From the NCBI RefSeq assembly GCF_000150275.1, contig NW_002060944.1, forward strand, positions 1,288,911 to 1,352,910: a DNA stretch of 64,000 nucleotides, in the 5' to 3' direction. Below the pieces are notes generated by a model. The model made no database searches, was not told the DNA's origin, and was given only the letters and a program-made list of their open reading frames with translations. Source of the stretch: Trichoplax adhaerens. Taxonomy: Eukaryota > Placozoa > Uniplacotomia > Trichoplacea > Trichoplacidae. Both the position numbers and the translations under genes were made by a program. Positions 47,100 to 58,040 of the stretch are shown in pieces (position 1 is the stretch's first letter; the number at the start of each line of letters is the position of its first letter).

Positions 47100-49348
47100 A
47101 TGAGCCAAGAATCACAACAGCCTGTGATCAACCAACAAACAAGAAAACTTCTTGAAGGTAATAAATATTCCTGGATTATGGGAAGTTAAAACGGAGTAGT
47201 AGTGCCATTCTAAATGCACTAACTTAGCTATGACTGTGCCCTATTCAATCCTACTGTAACCAATTTATGTAAAGATGAAAATACCTTCGCACAGATTGGA
47301 TTCCCCATTTATTGCGTCAAATCATTTCCTGATTTCTTCATGTTTCATAGATCTTTTTCAATTCCTTTCTTGTGCATTGCCGTTTCATATACAACTAGCT
47401 GGCCAAGCTAGCTTAAAACGGTTAGAACTGATCAATAGATTGAAGGATGTTTTATCTGACCATAGTTCAATTGATGACGAAGAACAACAGGTTATATGCA
47501 TGTTTATTAAAAATTGCTTCTAATTTAAAGTGATTTTAGCCGTCATCTCTTCTAAAAATGTTGCTACTCTGCAATTTAAAAATTATAAACTCAATTATGT
47601 TAATATCTGTATTTCTATTCATTATATAATAGCCAACGATTACATGTTCATCTTCTGACAGTACTAATCAATGTAAGTATTAAAAATATCGAAAGTAGCT
47701 ATCCCCTTTGCTAGAAATGCGAAACAATCTTGCTAAGAAAAGCTGTAATGCTAACTTTATTAAACATTAAAAATATTCAATAATTAAAGGAAATAACATT
47801 TTGGAAGCGGATAAATTTTGAGCTATGCTTAACTGCGGTATCTTTAAAAGCTATACTCTAAGTAAATCTTTAATTTAGTATTCGTTATGAATTCAATGTT
47901 AAACAGTATCCACAGCACCACATATGTGACTGAGATTGAAGGTTACTAAGCTTTAGAATTTTTCGTATCGGTATATACTGATTATTAGAAGCCAATCATT
48001 GTATGGTATATGATAACTACATATCATTATAATATAAAAAGGGATTGAAACGAGATGATCGAGAAAATCACTTCAGTTATCGATTGTTGTATTTTAATAA
48101 CTTATACTGATAATGGCCTCCAGTAATTAAGTATCAATAAAAGCAAAAATTTAGTCAGTTAAGACCAATCACTATCACCCTATTTGAGAAAATTGTTTCT
48201 AAGTAATATTTGGCTACATTACGGTTATTGCGCTAAAATTCAGTTGACAATACATAACTATTACTATTTGAATACAGTATTTGAACTACTGTTATTCTAA
48301 AGTATAGCTACTAAGAAAACTCTTACGTTAAAAGTCAGTAGATAATGGATCGATGTATTACTTTTCAAATAGCTTACTATTCTTTTTAACGAATTTTTTT
48401 CTTTAAGCTAGTAATCAATGATATTTTTTCACTCTTTTTATTTTAAATAAAAACACAAAGCGTAAATTTTATGCTATTTAATGAAGTCAATTTTAATTTA
48501 ACGCAATATCCTTCGTTAAAACGTACGCATAATTTGATGGTGTCATTTATGTGCTGATAACTATTAGTAAGTCGTGATAGCGGATCCAGCCAAAGAAGTT
48601 CCAATGCTAGCAACATCCAAGGTAACTCAAATTGTAACATATTCGATTTAGAGGCTGCAATGGAATTCTTGATTTGTGTGTTTAATTAATAATTGTTGGT
48701 ATCTCTCCTGTATAGAAGAGATCTTTATAAGTATTAGCGTATAAAATTAGCGATATAATATAATTTCGACGATAAGAAAAAAACAATACATGGTCACTTA
48801 TCAGATTCGAAAGGATCGAAAGTCGACCAATGAGTTAATTTAGCATAAATATGTGACAGAATTTATTTTTAAATTAACAAATTTATATTATGCTCAATTT
48901 GAAATTTAAAGCTAAATCTGTCATAAGATAGCATTAATCAGTTCATTTTACTAAGATCTATTTACACGTTTTAAATATGAAGTGGTAAAATAATTTATCA
49001 AATTCTGTTTACACAAAATTTAGCTCAGTGTATCTAAAATGTACAGAACTATTTAAAATGAGTTGACACCATTCGAAAGGTTCATATTAATTTAAAGCAG
49101 AAACTGTTATGTATTTCATTAATCTAGCGACTCTCCATCAAGATGGAACATTTTTATCAGAAGGATTAGGTGCCAAAAATCGATACAAGGCTGAATATGA
49201 CCATGCAGGCCGCGATGATACTGAATTAACATTTGTTAAGAACGAAATTATTTCAATTGGCCATAAATTAGACGAAAATTGGTGGATTGGATTGAAAGAT
49301 GGTATAATTGGTCTGGTTCCTAGTGCTTTCCTCCGGCCTACATGGTAA
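47100..49348 (+). CDS. Small protein with C-terminal SH3 domain, 4 exons
   Basis: Exons: 47100-47157, 47399-47490, 47633-47672, 49128-49348; 411 nt, 136 residues plus TAA, all phases consistent. The first half is polar and partly helical (KRLELINRLKDVLSD), then a Ser/Thr-rich linker, then an SH3 domain at about residues 83-135. It shows the usual landmarks: YKAEYDH (ALYDY position), ELTF, DENWWIG and GLVPSAFL. SH3 domains bind proline-rich peptides, so an adaptor role is likely. I recognise no orthologue. Exons upstream of 47100 cannot be excluded, since the first ATG also follows a weak acceptor. An extra exon-like block near 48589-48620 does not fit the phase and was left out. Confidence 0.72.
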
Positions 49349-51122
49349 TTGACTTGTTAGGCTATAATTTGATTGATTCATGTAAGTTTAGGTAAGATTA
49401 TTTACCAGCAACTAACAGATCATTATTCTATTTGGATTTGGCAGAAGCTTAAAATGTGTATTAAACCAATAAGGTTTTATTATTTTAGTTAACAGTAATC
49501 AATGATAACTAATAAGATTTAAGGGAGATTATTACCTGTATTCTTAAAAATATTATATTACATTAAAAGAGCCAGTTACTTATTTATCTTTTCATCTTTC
49601 CAGTGTCTTGTTAGCTAAAATAGCCATTGAAATACTGTATAGTATCGGTTTTATGAGATAACGATAAAAATTTGCTTTGTAAATTAATAACGGCTCAATA
49701 AATAGACAACTCAAAAGTAAATCCTTGATGATCGTAATCTGCGATTTATGCGGTTTTTATCTAGTGATTGGAATAATATTTATCTAATTCAATCTATATA
49801 GTAAACAATACTGTATCAATACTACTTCAAAAAATTGCAATTTTCATTTCCATGTGATGTTCAGTTGCGAAATCATTCAATTGCTTCCTTAACTATCAGA
49901 TTTAAAGTAAGTTGACTGGAACTTCTAGGAGGATATTAGATGCAGCTACGATTTATCAATTTCTAGTTAAAATGAAACTTCAGAATGAAACAACTATTAG
50001 CTTTCGAATATTAGTTATAAATGCGATAAAGCAATGTCATCGATGCTAATGGATTTGATAGCTATTAATTTGGAACGGTATTGATGATGCCTATAACCAG
50101 CAGGTATCACTTCATACAAAAAAGCCATCATTTGACGGTAAAAATGCAATATTTTTAAGGCTCGATTTGGTGATGTCTTAGATATTTCCATTTAGTAGCT
50201 ATTTTTAATAAATACATTGCGATTTTGTCCGATTTCGGTCATAAATTATAATTATATGTTTCACGATTCTGTGAGCATACATAGTTAATAGTATGTTATA
50301 GTTGTTAGCCAACTGTAGCACGTACTCTTATAATAAGTAAGGACATCATCTTATCTAGTATTGACATACTTGCGGTTTTATGCTGTTATCATAAATTAAT
50401 CTGCAATACAGTACATTCTTGCTTAGTGTACATAAAATGGAAATTATTATGTTCTTAGAAGAGTTCTGTGCTATGAGAGACTTATGAGTTAGCATATAAA
50501 GAACTTGCTAAGCTAGAAATAAGGAATTAAGTAAGTAACTATCGTGTGAACTCTTGGATTGTTCTTGTGAAACATAACAATGTACATTATTAGATTGCCA
50601 AATGATTCTCATATGACCTACGAAGAAGATATAATTCACTTAATTTTTGATCATAGAATAGAGTTATGCTGATAATTTAGAAATCTTTTCAGAATGCTTA
50701 CGTTTCTTCTTAAAATTTAAAAGAATTAGCTTACTATTTACGATTAATTACTACGATATCTGTTTACCTACATAATAAACTTCAGATATATCGCTAAGTC
50801 TCCCAGAAAGCGATATTTTGTAGCTGATTTATGATACGTTACGAGCAAATCGTTGCCGATGAATATATTTTATGTATCGATGATATATCATTGAATTTTT
50901 CACAATGAGATTATTTCTTTCAGCAAGGCAACTACTTGTAACTCTAATTTCAGACTTAATTCTGAAAATAGCTCATCTTAACTTGTATTGATATTATTTT
51001 GCGAGCCAATAACAGTAAGTGAATCTTATCAGAGCCCTGCAACAATGTAATAAATATTTAAAATTATGAAAACTCTTGTACAATTTGCTACTTTATCGTC
51101 GATAGTAAGATAAATAGATATA
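49349..51122. other. Intergenic, nothing recognised
   Basis: AT-rich DNA between the SH3 gene and a decayed frame. No ORF, repeat or RNA gene stood out on reading either strand. Confidence 0.4.
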
Positions 51123-51491
51123 CAATTTAGCCTTCGTAAATGGATGGCAGCGCATTCCATTCTGCATACATCGTATTCTTACGATAGTTATGGACGAGTA
51201 GGCTAGAAATTTTACTGTTAAACTGGTGTCTGGCTAATCTTTTGGTTGTTATCTTTATCTACGCATATTCGAATTTATCAACATTCTATAGTTGAGTACC
51301 CAAAAACACGATTAAATAATCCCAAAAATGAGCGCTATTCTTTCTTTGGAAAGTTGCCGAATCAATGACACGTCATACTAGTTCCGGTTTTTACATTACC
51401 ATATATAACATTGGACGCTGATTTGAAAGATAATAGCTTTGATTTCATAAAGCACCGGAAAAAACAGATATTAAAAACATTCTTTATGTAA
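51123..51491 (+). pseudogene. Possible decayed membrane-protein gene, one frame with three internal stops
   Basis: One frame runs about 122 codons with stops only at 51204, 51219 and 51366 before a final TAA at 51489; about nine would be expected. Blocks include LRKWMAAHSILHTSYSYDSY, a hydrophobic TGVWLIFWLLSLSTHI, and HVILVPVFTLPYITLDADL. The alternation of hydrophobic helices and polar loops would suit a degenerate seven-helix receptor, but no class A signature survives, so the family is open. Confidence 0.3.
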
Positions 51492-51833
51492 TACATTATG
51501 CCTCCATTCAAACCAGGAAATAGATGAAGGTATTGTTACTCAAGATACTGATAAATGTTGAAATCTTACGAATTATTACTTTTGTTTATACTAGTATAAA
51601 TGGTGAGAAAATATGAATTGAATGAAAGAAGTTTAATTAGTAAATGCAGCTTCCTAAAATAACATTTTAGATATTTGCAATAATTCTAGTATGGCCCTAA
51701 ATTGGCGTCAAAGTATAATTTGTCATAAATAAGAATTTTGCTAGAGCCATAAATATTTCTAAATGCAGCAGCGATTTCGCGTACTTATTGCCAATTTGGG
51801 CCACTATATGTACGCAAGAAAGTGAAATAGAAT

Positions 51834-51945
51834 GATACTAGTGCAAACTCCCGTCGCTTTGCTGACGGTTTACGATAATGTGCTCATTTAACAGATAGTA
51901 TATTACCATTTGTCGTAGACCTGTCAGAGGTTCAGTAACTTATAC
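51834..51945 (+). repeat. Dispersed repeat with CCGTC/GACGG hairpin, copy 1
   Basis: Starting CTAGTGCAAACTCCCGTCGC, this copy has a small hairpin (CCGTC-gctttgct-GACGG), then CGATAATGTGCTCATTTAAC and, after a 35-bp stretch missing from copy 2, GGTTCAGTAACTT and ACCGTGTA. Copy 2 is at 62364-62455. No coding sequence, terminal inverted repeat or target duplication was recognised. Confidence 0.75.
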
Positions 51946-51949
51946 CGTG

Positions 51950-53404
51950 TACTTCATGCATCATTTGACTGACAAGTACTGTAGGGTTGTTCGTGGCATA
52001 AGAATTTTTCTGTTGAGCGACAATCCCATAAAATTTAATCATTTCGTAATGATGAATATTTACTTTTTAATAACAGTCATACAGATTTTATTAGTGAAAT
52101 TCACATTTCACCATTTGCTTTCATATATGCTTAGGGTAGAAAATGCCGTTTTACTATAACATATCAGTTTATACCTACACTTGGTCGGCAATGCTATATG
52201 ATCATCATCGATATCTGTATCCCCGATTATACCGAGGTGTGCATAAGGCAGAATTATGAAAACATGATTATTTTATTATTATCCAAGGCGATAACTGCTA
52301 CTAATACTATAGATAATCAGTATTATTTATGAAAGTGATGCTTTATTACATTTTCGATAGTACGACTGCGAATTGATTGCGAAATCTGGATAAATTCTGA
52401 TTCTAACACCTAATTCAAGTCTCAAAATGGCAACCGATTATTATTTACATTTCTAATAATTGTAATAGTTTCGATTTTTATTTGGTATCTTAATCTTTTA
52501 AAAGTGAGAGATTGATTTTTTGGTGAATATAGAGCTATGTGTCAGCAACAGAAACTAATAGTGCATAAAACTTTTATTTTAGACAACTAGAAATAGGAGG
52601 AGAAAAACTTTATTCTATCTTTTACATTAAAATATGCAATGCATGACATTAAATATTTCATTTAGTGAAAACGACTTTCTCAATATTTTCCTATCTCATA
52701 TACAACACGATCTTAAGCCTGAAAACTTTAATTAATCCAAGGATAAACATAACTGGCTTAACTTTAGAAGTGATTATCTGCAGGTACCGTAAATATAACT
52801 ACGTTTGATGGTCATAATCCTACTATGAAAAGAAATGAAGGTGATATACGAGTAAATCTACTCAGAGAGGATCAACATATTCTGTAATTCTAAATATATG
52901 ATTTTAGCAAGTAAAAGCTAAGATTTAACGTAAAAAATCTGCCCTCATAAATCTTTTTTTATTATAGATATTGGTTTATTCTTATTCGATTACTCATGCC
53001 TACAAACCATTACGCTAATATTAAATCCATCACTGTCAAAAGAGTCTGAAGTTTTTCAATCCTTTTGCTAATTAAATTAACTCACGATATTTCAATATCA
53101 TAGGCAATTAATGATTCCAAGACATACACAAATGATAATTTCATTTATACCGTACTGAAACGAAGATTGCTACTGCTATTTCTTGCTTTAAGTCAGAGAC
53201 CCAGAGTAACTGAGTGAGAAGTTATTTCCAGTGTTATTCTCGCAGAAAATCGCTAAACTGACAAGATTGTGCCAACTAAATGATTATCGGATAAGAAAAA
53301 GCCTATTATATCCAGCACCATAATTGCAAATTACTGCATATTGGTAAACGTTTCTGTTTTTGCTATTTGTTAAAGTGAGTATCCACGTAACCAGACAAAT
53401 ATTA
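51950..53404. other. Intergenic 3' of the minus-strand GPCR
   Basis: A 70-codon plus-strand frame (51947-52159) begins inside the repeat end and is unlikely to be a gene. The rest is AT-rich spacer containing the presumed 3' UTR of the GPCR. Nothing else was seen. Confidence 0.4.
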
Positions 53405-54511
53405 TTACAGCTCGTGCAACGGTGTAAATGGATCATTATTATTACTTGAACGGGTAACTAGGCTACTTTGTACCAACACAGGCGCAACTCGATTTTCCGT
53501 CGGTAAAGTGCAAATTTTGACCATAGATTGAAATAGTTGGTTCATTTGATGATTTAATTCGTCATTATAGTGAAACCAAAGTATAACATTAGCTAGAGGA
53601 GTCATTCCGTAAAATAATTGAGCCATAGTGTAGAAGACCACGAAGTGCGGGAACGAATTAAACGTCATATACACATTGCCTTCACAATAACCGAGTAAAA
53701 ATAAGACGATTGCCCATAGCACCGATAGGAGAGTACTAGCTAATGTTGTTGCTGTTAACATTTTAATGACTTGTCTTTTTCGCTTTTCATATTGGCCAGC
53801 AGGTGGAATAGATAAACTACCAACAACTTGTACGATCGAATTTAAGCGAACGATTAAACGTACATAACAGCATATTAAAATTAGATCAGGTATAAAATAA
53901 CAAGTAATGGCTAGAAATGGATAATAAAAGCTGTAAAATAATTTATAATCCGATCTTAGTTCGCAGTAGTAAGGATAGAAAGGATGGACTGTAATAAGGA
54001 ATAATTGAGGAGATGTGATAATTGCACTTACAAGCCAGGCTATGATGAATGTTCGCCGCCGTCTTTTACGTGATAAATTTGTTTTGGTGGGATAAATTAT
54101 AGCACGATAACGTTCGTAGCATGTTATTAGCAACAGGACCATGGAAGTCGTATAACAAAGTGCTAATAAAGATCGACTTAAGCAGCAATGAACAGTCAAA
54201 ATGATTAAGTCAGGCTTCTTGTATTGATAATCGTAAAGCAGCAAGGTTGCCACTTGCGATTCGAGAGAGGTGCATGAAAAGATTAGAAACGTACTAGCTA
54301 AATTGGCAATAAGGAAAAAGGTAGGTGATTTCCTTTGAATTTTATAAATGATGATGTAAAGAATTAAGGCACAACCAAAGACACTAAGAAGATCGGCTAT
54401 TACAGTTAACCATTGTACGATTTGTACAAAATTACTAAAGGAAGAAGTTCTAACAGTTTGGTTGATAGGACTACAATTCGTTATAGCGTTAAAATTTTTA
54501 TTTACAGTCAT
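53405..54511 (-). CDS. Divergent class A GPCR, single exon
   Basis: Predicted seven-pass receptor of 368 residues, starting at an ATG whose first base is 54511. Supporting marks: Cys at 3.25 (HCCLSRS), ERY at the end of TM3, Trp in TM4 (IIAWLV), Cys in loop 2 (YYCEL), Pro in TM5 (CYFIPDL), a basic loop 3 (KRKRQVIKML) and Trp in TM6. Many switch residues are changed: N1.50 is Cys (FGCAL), D2.50 is Phe (NLASTF), P6.50 is Ile (LWAIVL), and NPxxY reads NVILW. It looks like a paralogue of the receptor at 56681-57685: both have CY(I/F)(L/I)P in TM5, KML(I/T) at the start of TM6 and a PL(G/A)N motif in TM7. Ligand unknown; it may be a diverged or constitutively behaving receptor. No introns. Confidence 0.9.
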   Translation of the reverse strand: MTVNKNFNAITNCSPINQTVRTSSFSNFVQIVQWLTVIADLLSVFGCALILYIIIYKIQRKSPTFFLIANLASTFLIFSCTSLESQVATLLLYDYQYKKPDLIILTVHCCLSRSLLALCYTTSMVLLLITCYERYRAIIYPTKTNLSRKRRRRTFIIAWLVSAIITSPQLFLITVHPFYPYYCELRSDYKLFYSFYYPFLAITCYFIPDLILICCYVRLIVRLNSIVQVVGSLSIPPAGQYEKRKRQVIKMLTATTLASTLLSVLWAIVLFLLGYCEGNVYMTFNSFPHFVVFYTMAQLFYGMTPLANVILWFHYNDELNHQMNQLFQSMVKICTLPTENRVAPVLVQSSLVTRSSNNNDPFTPLHEL

Positions 54512-56680
54512 GTTATTGAGGTTATTTGATGCTAAGTATTAACAGCTCTGATTGAAAACTTGCTCCAATGGAAAATTTTCTAGGTAAGATATTTGATAGA
54601 TCAATTTGGATATCTATCCATACGGAATTGAAATAATTTACTTCGATTTTTGCATAGAAACTGTGGAACTTACAGCTACTTGGTAGGATATCGATGTTAT
54701 TGCTGATCTAAAAAATGTTCTCTAATAGTAAGAATTTTATCATTGTCTACAATATCGGTATTATCAATATCAAAATAATTAGGAGCATGACCTAATGGAA
54801 GAGTTCACAAAACGTAATAACACCTGCTCCACATTTTTCTAGATTTAGAATGAGGTAAACCAGAGAAAATATTGACATTTATATTTGGTCATGAAAACAA
54901 ACAGTTTTAACTAGAAATTCATTTAAATCATCTTTGCATTGTCTAGTACAATTGCCACTCATCATTCCGAAATCCTTATACAAGCTATAAGTTTTGGCGG
55001 TATTCAAAATAGAAAGAACTGTTATTATCCGGCAGTGATGACTTTTAACGCCCTTTTGCGTGCAAGATATCGATGAAAATCAAGCAATATAAGAGATTAT
55101 GAATGATTAGAATCACGTGAATGACATTTTCTGATTTTGAACATAAAAATCGCTGTAAAATAGGTATAAAGGTATAGTAAACATCTAGTATAGGTGCTAA
55201 TGTATCACTCCTTGAAATCTTTCATCCTATTTAACAATCTTAGTGTGGTCGTCATAATAGAGAAAGTTAGCTTCTGATTTAGCGAAAAGCTTCGAAAGCG
55301 TTTTTTACTTGTTAAGAAGAAGATATTGTATCTATTTCGCCCAAGGTTGTGTATGGTAGCAAACGACTATTTTTAATTTAAAATTGAATTACCAATGGAT
55401 GCTACTAATTATTATAAATTTTTTATTTGTCCGTGTATGAAGCGGAAGTAACTGAAAGAAAGATTAGTGCAAGTACATCACTGTAGTGGTGGTAAGGAAA
55501 AAAAAAGTTCTGAGTTAATATCAGTCGAATCTTATAAGATTTAATACGCCAAAATTGTTTTATCACATACCTATACTTAGTTTACAATCATTATAACAAG
55601 AAAAAAATCAAAACCTACGATTTTTCGATATTTACCAAATACATCGATAAAGATAAACTGTAACAAACATTTATTTAACGGGCAAAAATTATTTTTTCTT
55701 GTTGAAAAACAAAGGAGAAAGTAAGAGTAGATTAAATTTGAGTTTAAAAGTAATAGCTAGGTAAAATCTAATATTGCGTTCGAAATTTAGTCCATATTAA
55801 CTAAAGATGAGATTTATGAAACAAACAAGAATTGTAGTATTACAATAGATTTATTATCGAATTTATTATGTGGTAACATAGCTGAGACAATAAATCATTC
55901 TAATAGCTTGTGGGAAAACAGTTTTTATAGCGAGATCCGATAATCAAGGGTAAGACGGCGGCGCTAGACCTAAGCAGACTAATAGTATCAAGGATTATAT
56001 TTAGGCGCTAGGATAGTCAAATGCTACTAGTAGACAATTTTTAGAGGCGATAGCCGTAACCATACGTGAATACGACGTGTCTTTAGAAGGGAGGTCACTT
56101 TGAGATCTAGCTGTATTTAATTGCGTGCCCTAAATTTGTTACTGTAATATTCGACAATAAATTGAAGTAATAAACTATTTATAGGCAATACGTTTGGTAG
56201 ACAAATTGAGTGACTGCTTTAGGGTAGGGATTGAACTAACACATTTAGCTAGAAGAGAGAAAATACCTACGAACACAATTAAATCATACCATAAATGATG
56301 AAAAATGACTGATACGATTCTAGTACCTTTGGGTATATTTAAAAGTAGAAATTCAAACATTTCAATAATTAAATCAAATCATTCTTTTTTTGATTACTTT
56401 AACATTTGAGTTTTTTAAGAAAAATCTACAAGATTCAGTTTGATCCATTTTCATTGATTTATCGTTAATGTTTTATTTGATAGATAAATGTATAAATTTT
56501 ACCGGCATCAAGCTGTATCAGTGGAAGCGAACAATAGTAGATTTTATTATCAAGCAAAAGGGTGATAAATTCATAAAATGTAATATATTAGCCTATTCAA
56601 TCGTTTAAGTTATGATGTTGTAGTAGTTCCACCTACACTGTAAAGGACCAGTCAAGAATATACATAATCTAGAACAATTA
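54512..56680. other. Spacer between two minus-strand GPCRs, with a possible receptor relic
   Basis: A 61-codon minus-strand frame at 56175-56360 starts with ATG and contains one hydrophobic helix (WYDLIVFVGIFSLLAKC). It is GC-richer than the surroundings, and sequence down to about 55920 is likewise richer. Position and strand suggest a decayed third receptor copy, but no class A signature is left. The rest is AT-rich. Confidence 0.3.
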
Positions 56681-57685
56681 TTAATTAAAATTACCAACTT
56701 TAACTACTCTCCTTTCGGTGCCAACACGCAAATTATTTCGACTGCACCAGCGCAGAAATACTCTACGAAATACTGGGCTCATCGTAGCATAAATTATAGC
56801 ATTTCCAAGTGGAGCTGTGGAAAATAGTGATGTAGACAAAATAGACATAACGGTGGCGATAATAGACGGACTTGTATATAAAGGTTGTACTAAGTCATAA
56901 CCCGGATAGACGTTAACAATCAAATTGATAATCCATGGGGTAGACATAATAATGAAATAAATGGTTATTGTAATTAACATTTTTGTAACTTTTTGTATCT
57001 CAGCCTGACGTACAGTTAGTGAATGAGATTGTAAAATAGTTAAGTGCATAATTTTATTTAATATTGCGATGCATTTACTGTAGCAGAATGCAATGGTAAA
57101 CCCAGGTAAAATATAGCACATTGTGGCTAAAATTGTAAAATAAATAGATTCGGAAAGACGACCGTATTGAAACCGCAAATTACACTTGTATCCATACACC
57201 GGATCAATATTAATCATTGGAATTAGTGGAATAATCAGGAGAATATCAATTGCCCATATTGCACAGATAGCTATTGTTAGACGGCGTCCCACGGAATAGG
57301 ATGGTGCACTCAGTAATAGCATACGATAGCGTTCAATACTAATTAATGTCAAGGTAAAGACGGACAATATATAAGCGAATCCCCACCATGTTAAGGCGAT
57401 TTTGCACAGAAGAACAGCCTTGGATAAAGGAATATGAATTGAAGATGACGATGCCATCATGAAAATGAAAGAGATCAATTGTGGAAATGCCATTAAAACA
57501 TCTGCAATGGCCAATTGTATAATTAAGGCGTACTTGGACACATGATGTTCTGCTGCAACTACTGCGATGACCAATATATTCGCAAAAATCGCTAAAGCTC
57601 CTGAAACATAGCTTACTATGTGAAGTAAATTTTGGACAGCGAGTCTTTCTGAAGATATTGTATTGTTTAATCGTAATAAATCCAT
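56681..57685 (-). CDS. Class A GPCR, single exon
   Basis: Predicted seven-pass receptor of 334 residues. The first ATG has its first base at 57685; the frame extends four codons further to a TTG, which I do not use. Landmarks: AN in TM1 (IFANILV), AIADV with D2.50, Cys 3.25 (LLCKIAL), ERY, Trp in TM4 (AIWAID), Cys in loop 2 (YKCNL), Pro in TM5 (CYILPGF), STPW in TM6 (Trp 6.48 replaced by Ser, Pro kept), and NAIIY in TM7 instead of NPIIY. A basic C-terminus follows. Its closest relative in the window is the receptor at 53405-54511 on the same strand, so the two probably arose by local duplication. Ligand unknown. No introns. Confidence 0.92.
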   Translation of the reverse strand: MDLLRLNNTISSERLAVQNLLHIVSYVSGALAIFANILVIAVVAAEHHVSKYALIIQLAIADVLMAFPQLISFIFMMASSSSIHIPLSKAVLLCKIALTWWGFAYILSVFTLTLISIERYRMLLLSAPSYSVGRRLTIAICAIWAIDILLIIPLIPMINIDPVYGYKCNLRFQYGRLSESIYFTILATMCYILPGFTIAFCYSKCIAILNKIMHLTILQSHSLTVRQAEIQKVTKMLITITIYFIIMSTPWIINLIVNVYPGYDLVQPLYTSPSIIATVMSILSTSLFSTAPLGNAIIYATMSPVFRRVFLRWCSRNNLRVGTERRVVKVGNFN

Positions 57686-57861
57686 CGAACTCAGCAAGTA
57701 TTAAAAAAATTTCGGATAAGAAAAGTCTGATAAGAAAATTCTAGCCCGAGAATAATCTAGAACAAATATACTTACGCAATTGGTGATCTACGCATTAGTC
57801 TCTTTCTCTACGTAAATAGTAAATATTCAATTATTATACTTATTCTAATTGATCAGCGATA

Positions 57862-58040
57862 ATGATAGATTTGTCAGCATTTTCATAACAACTTCAGTCA
57901 TCATATTGATTTTGGTTGCGGGAACAAAGATTATTGAAAAGTATGCGCATTTGTTACGGTTAAAGCTTAAAATCCGGCTATTATTAAGTTACTTTAGAGA
58001 AATCAAACCGATATTGACGTTCTTGTCCTCTGAGCAGTAA
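57862..58040 (+). other. Possible exon or relic: membrane helix with basic tail
   Basis: Behind an acceptor-like TTGATCAG (AG at 57856-57857), a frame starting near 57858 and ending in TAA reads a hydrophobic helix (FITTSVIILILVAG), a basic stretch (LLRLKLKIRLLLSYF) and a short end. There is no ATG at its start and no recognised family. It lies 170 bp from the start of the minus-strand GPCR, in divergent orientation. Confidence 0.2.

Noticed and set aside
48589-48620. Extra exon in the SH3 gene
   Set aside because: Acceptor and donor exist, but including it breaks the phase into the SH3 exon; the four-exon model closes cleanly.
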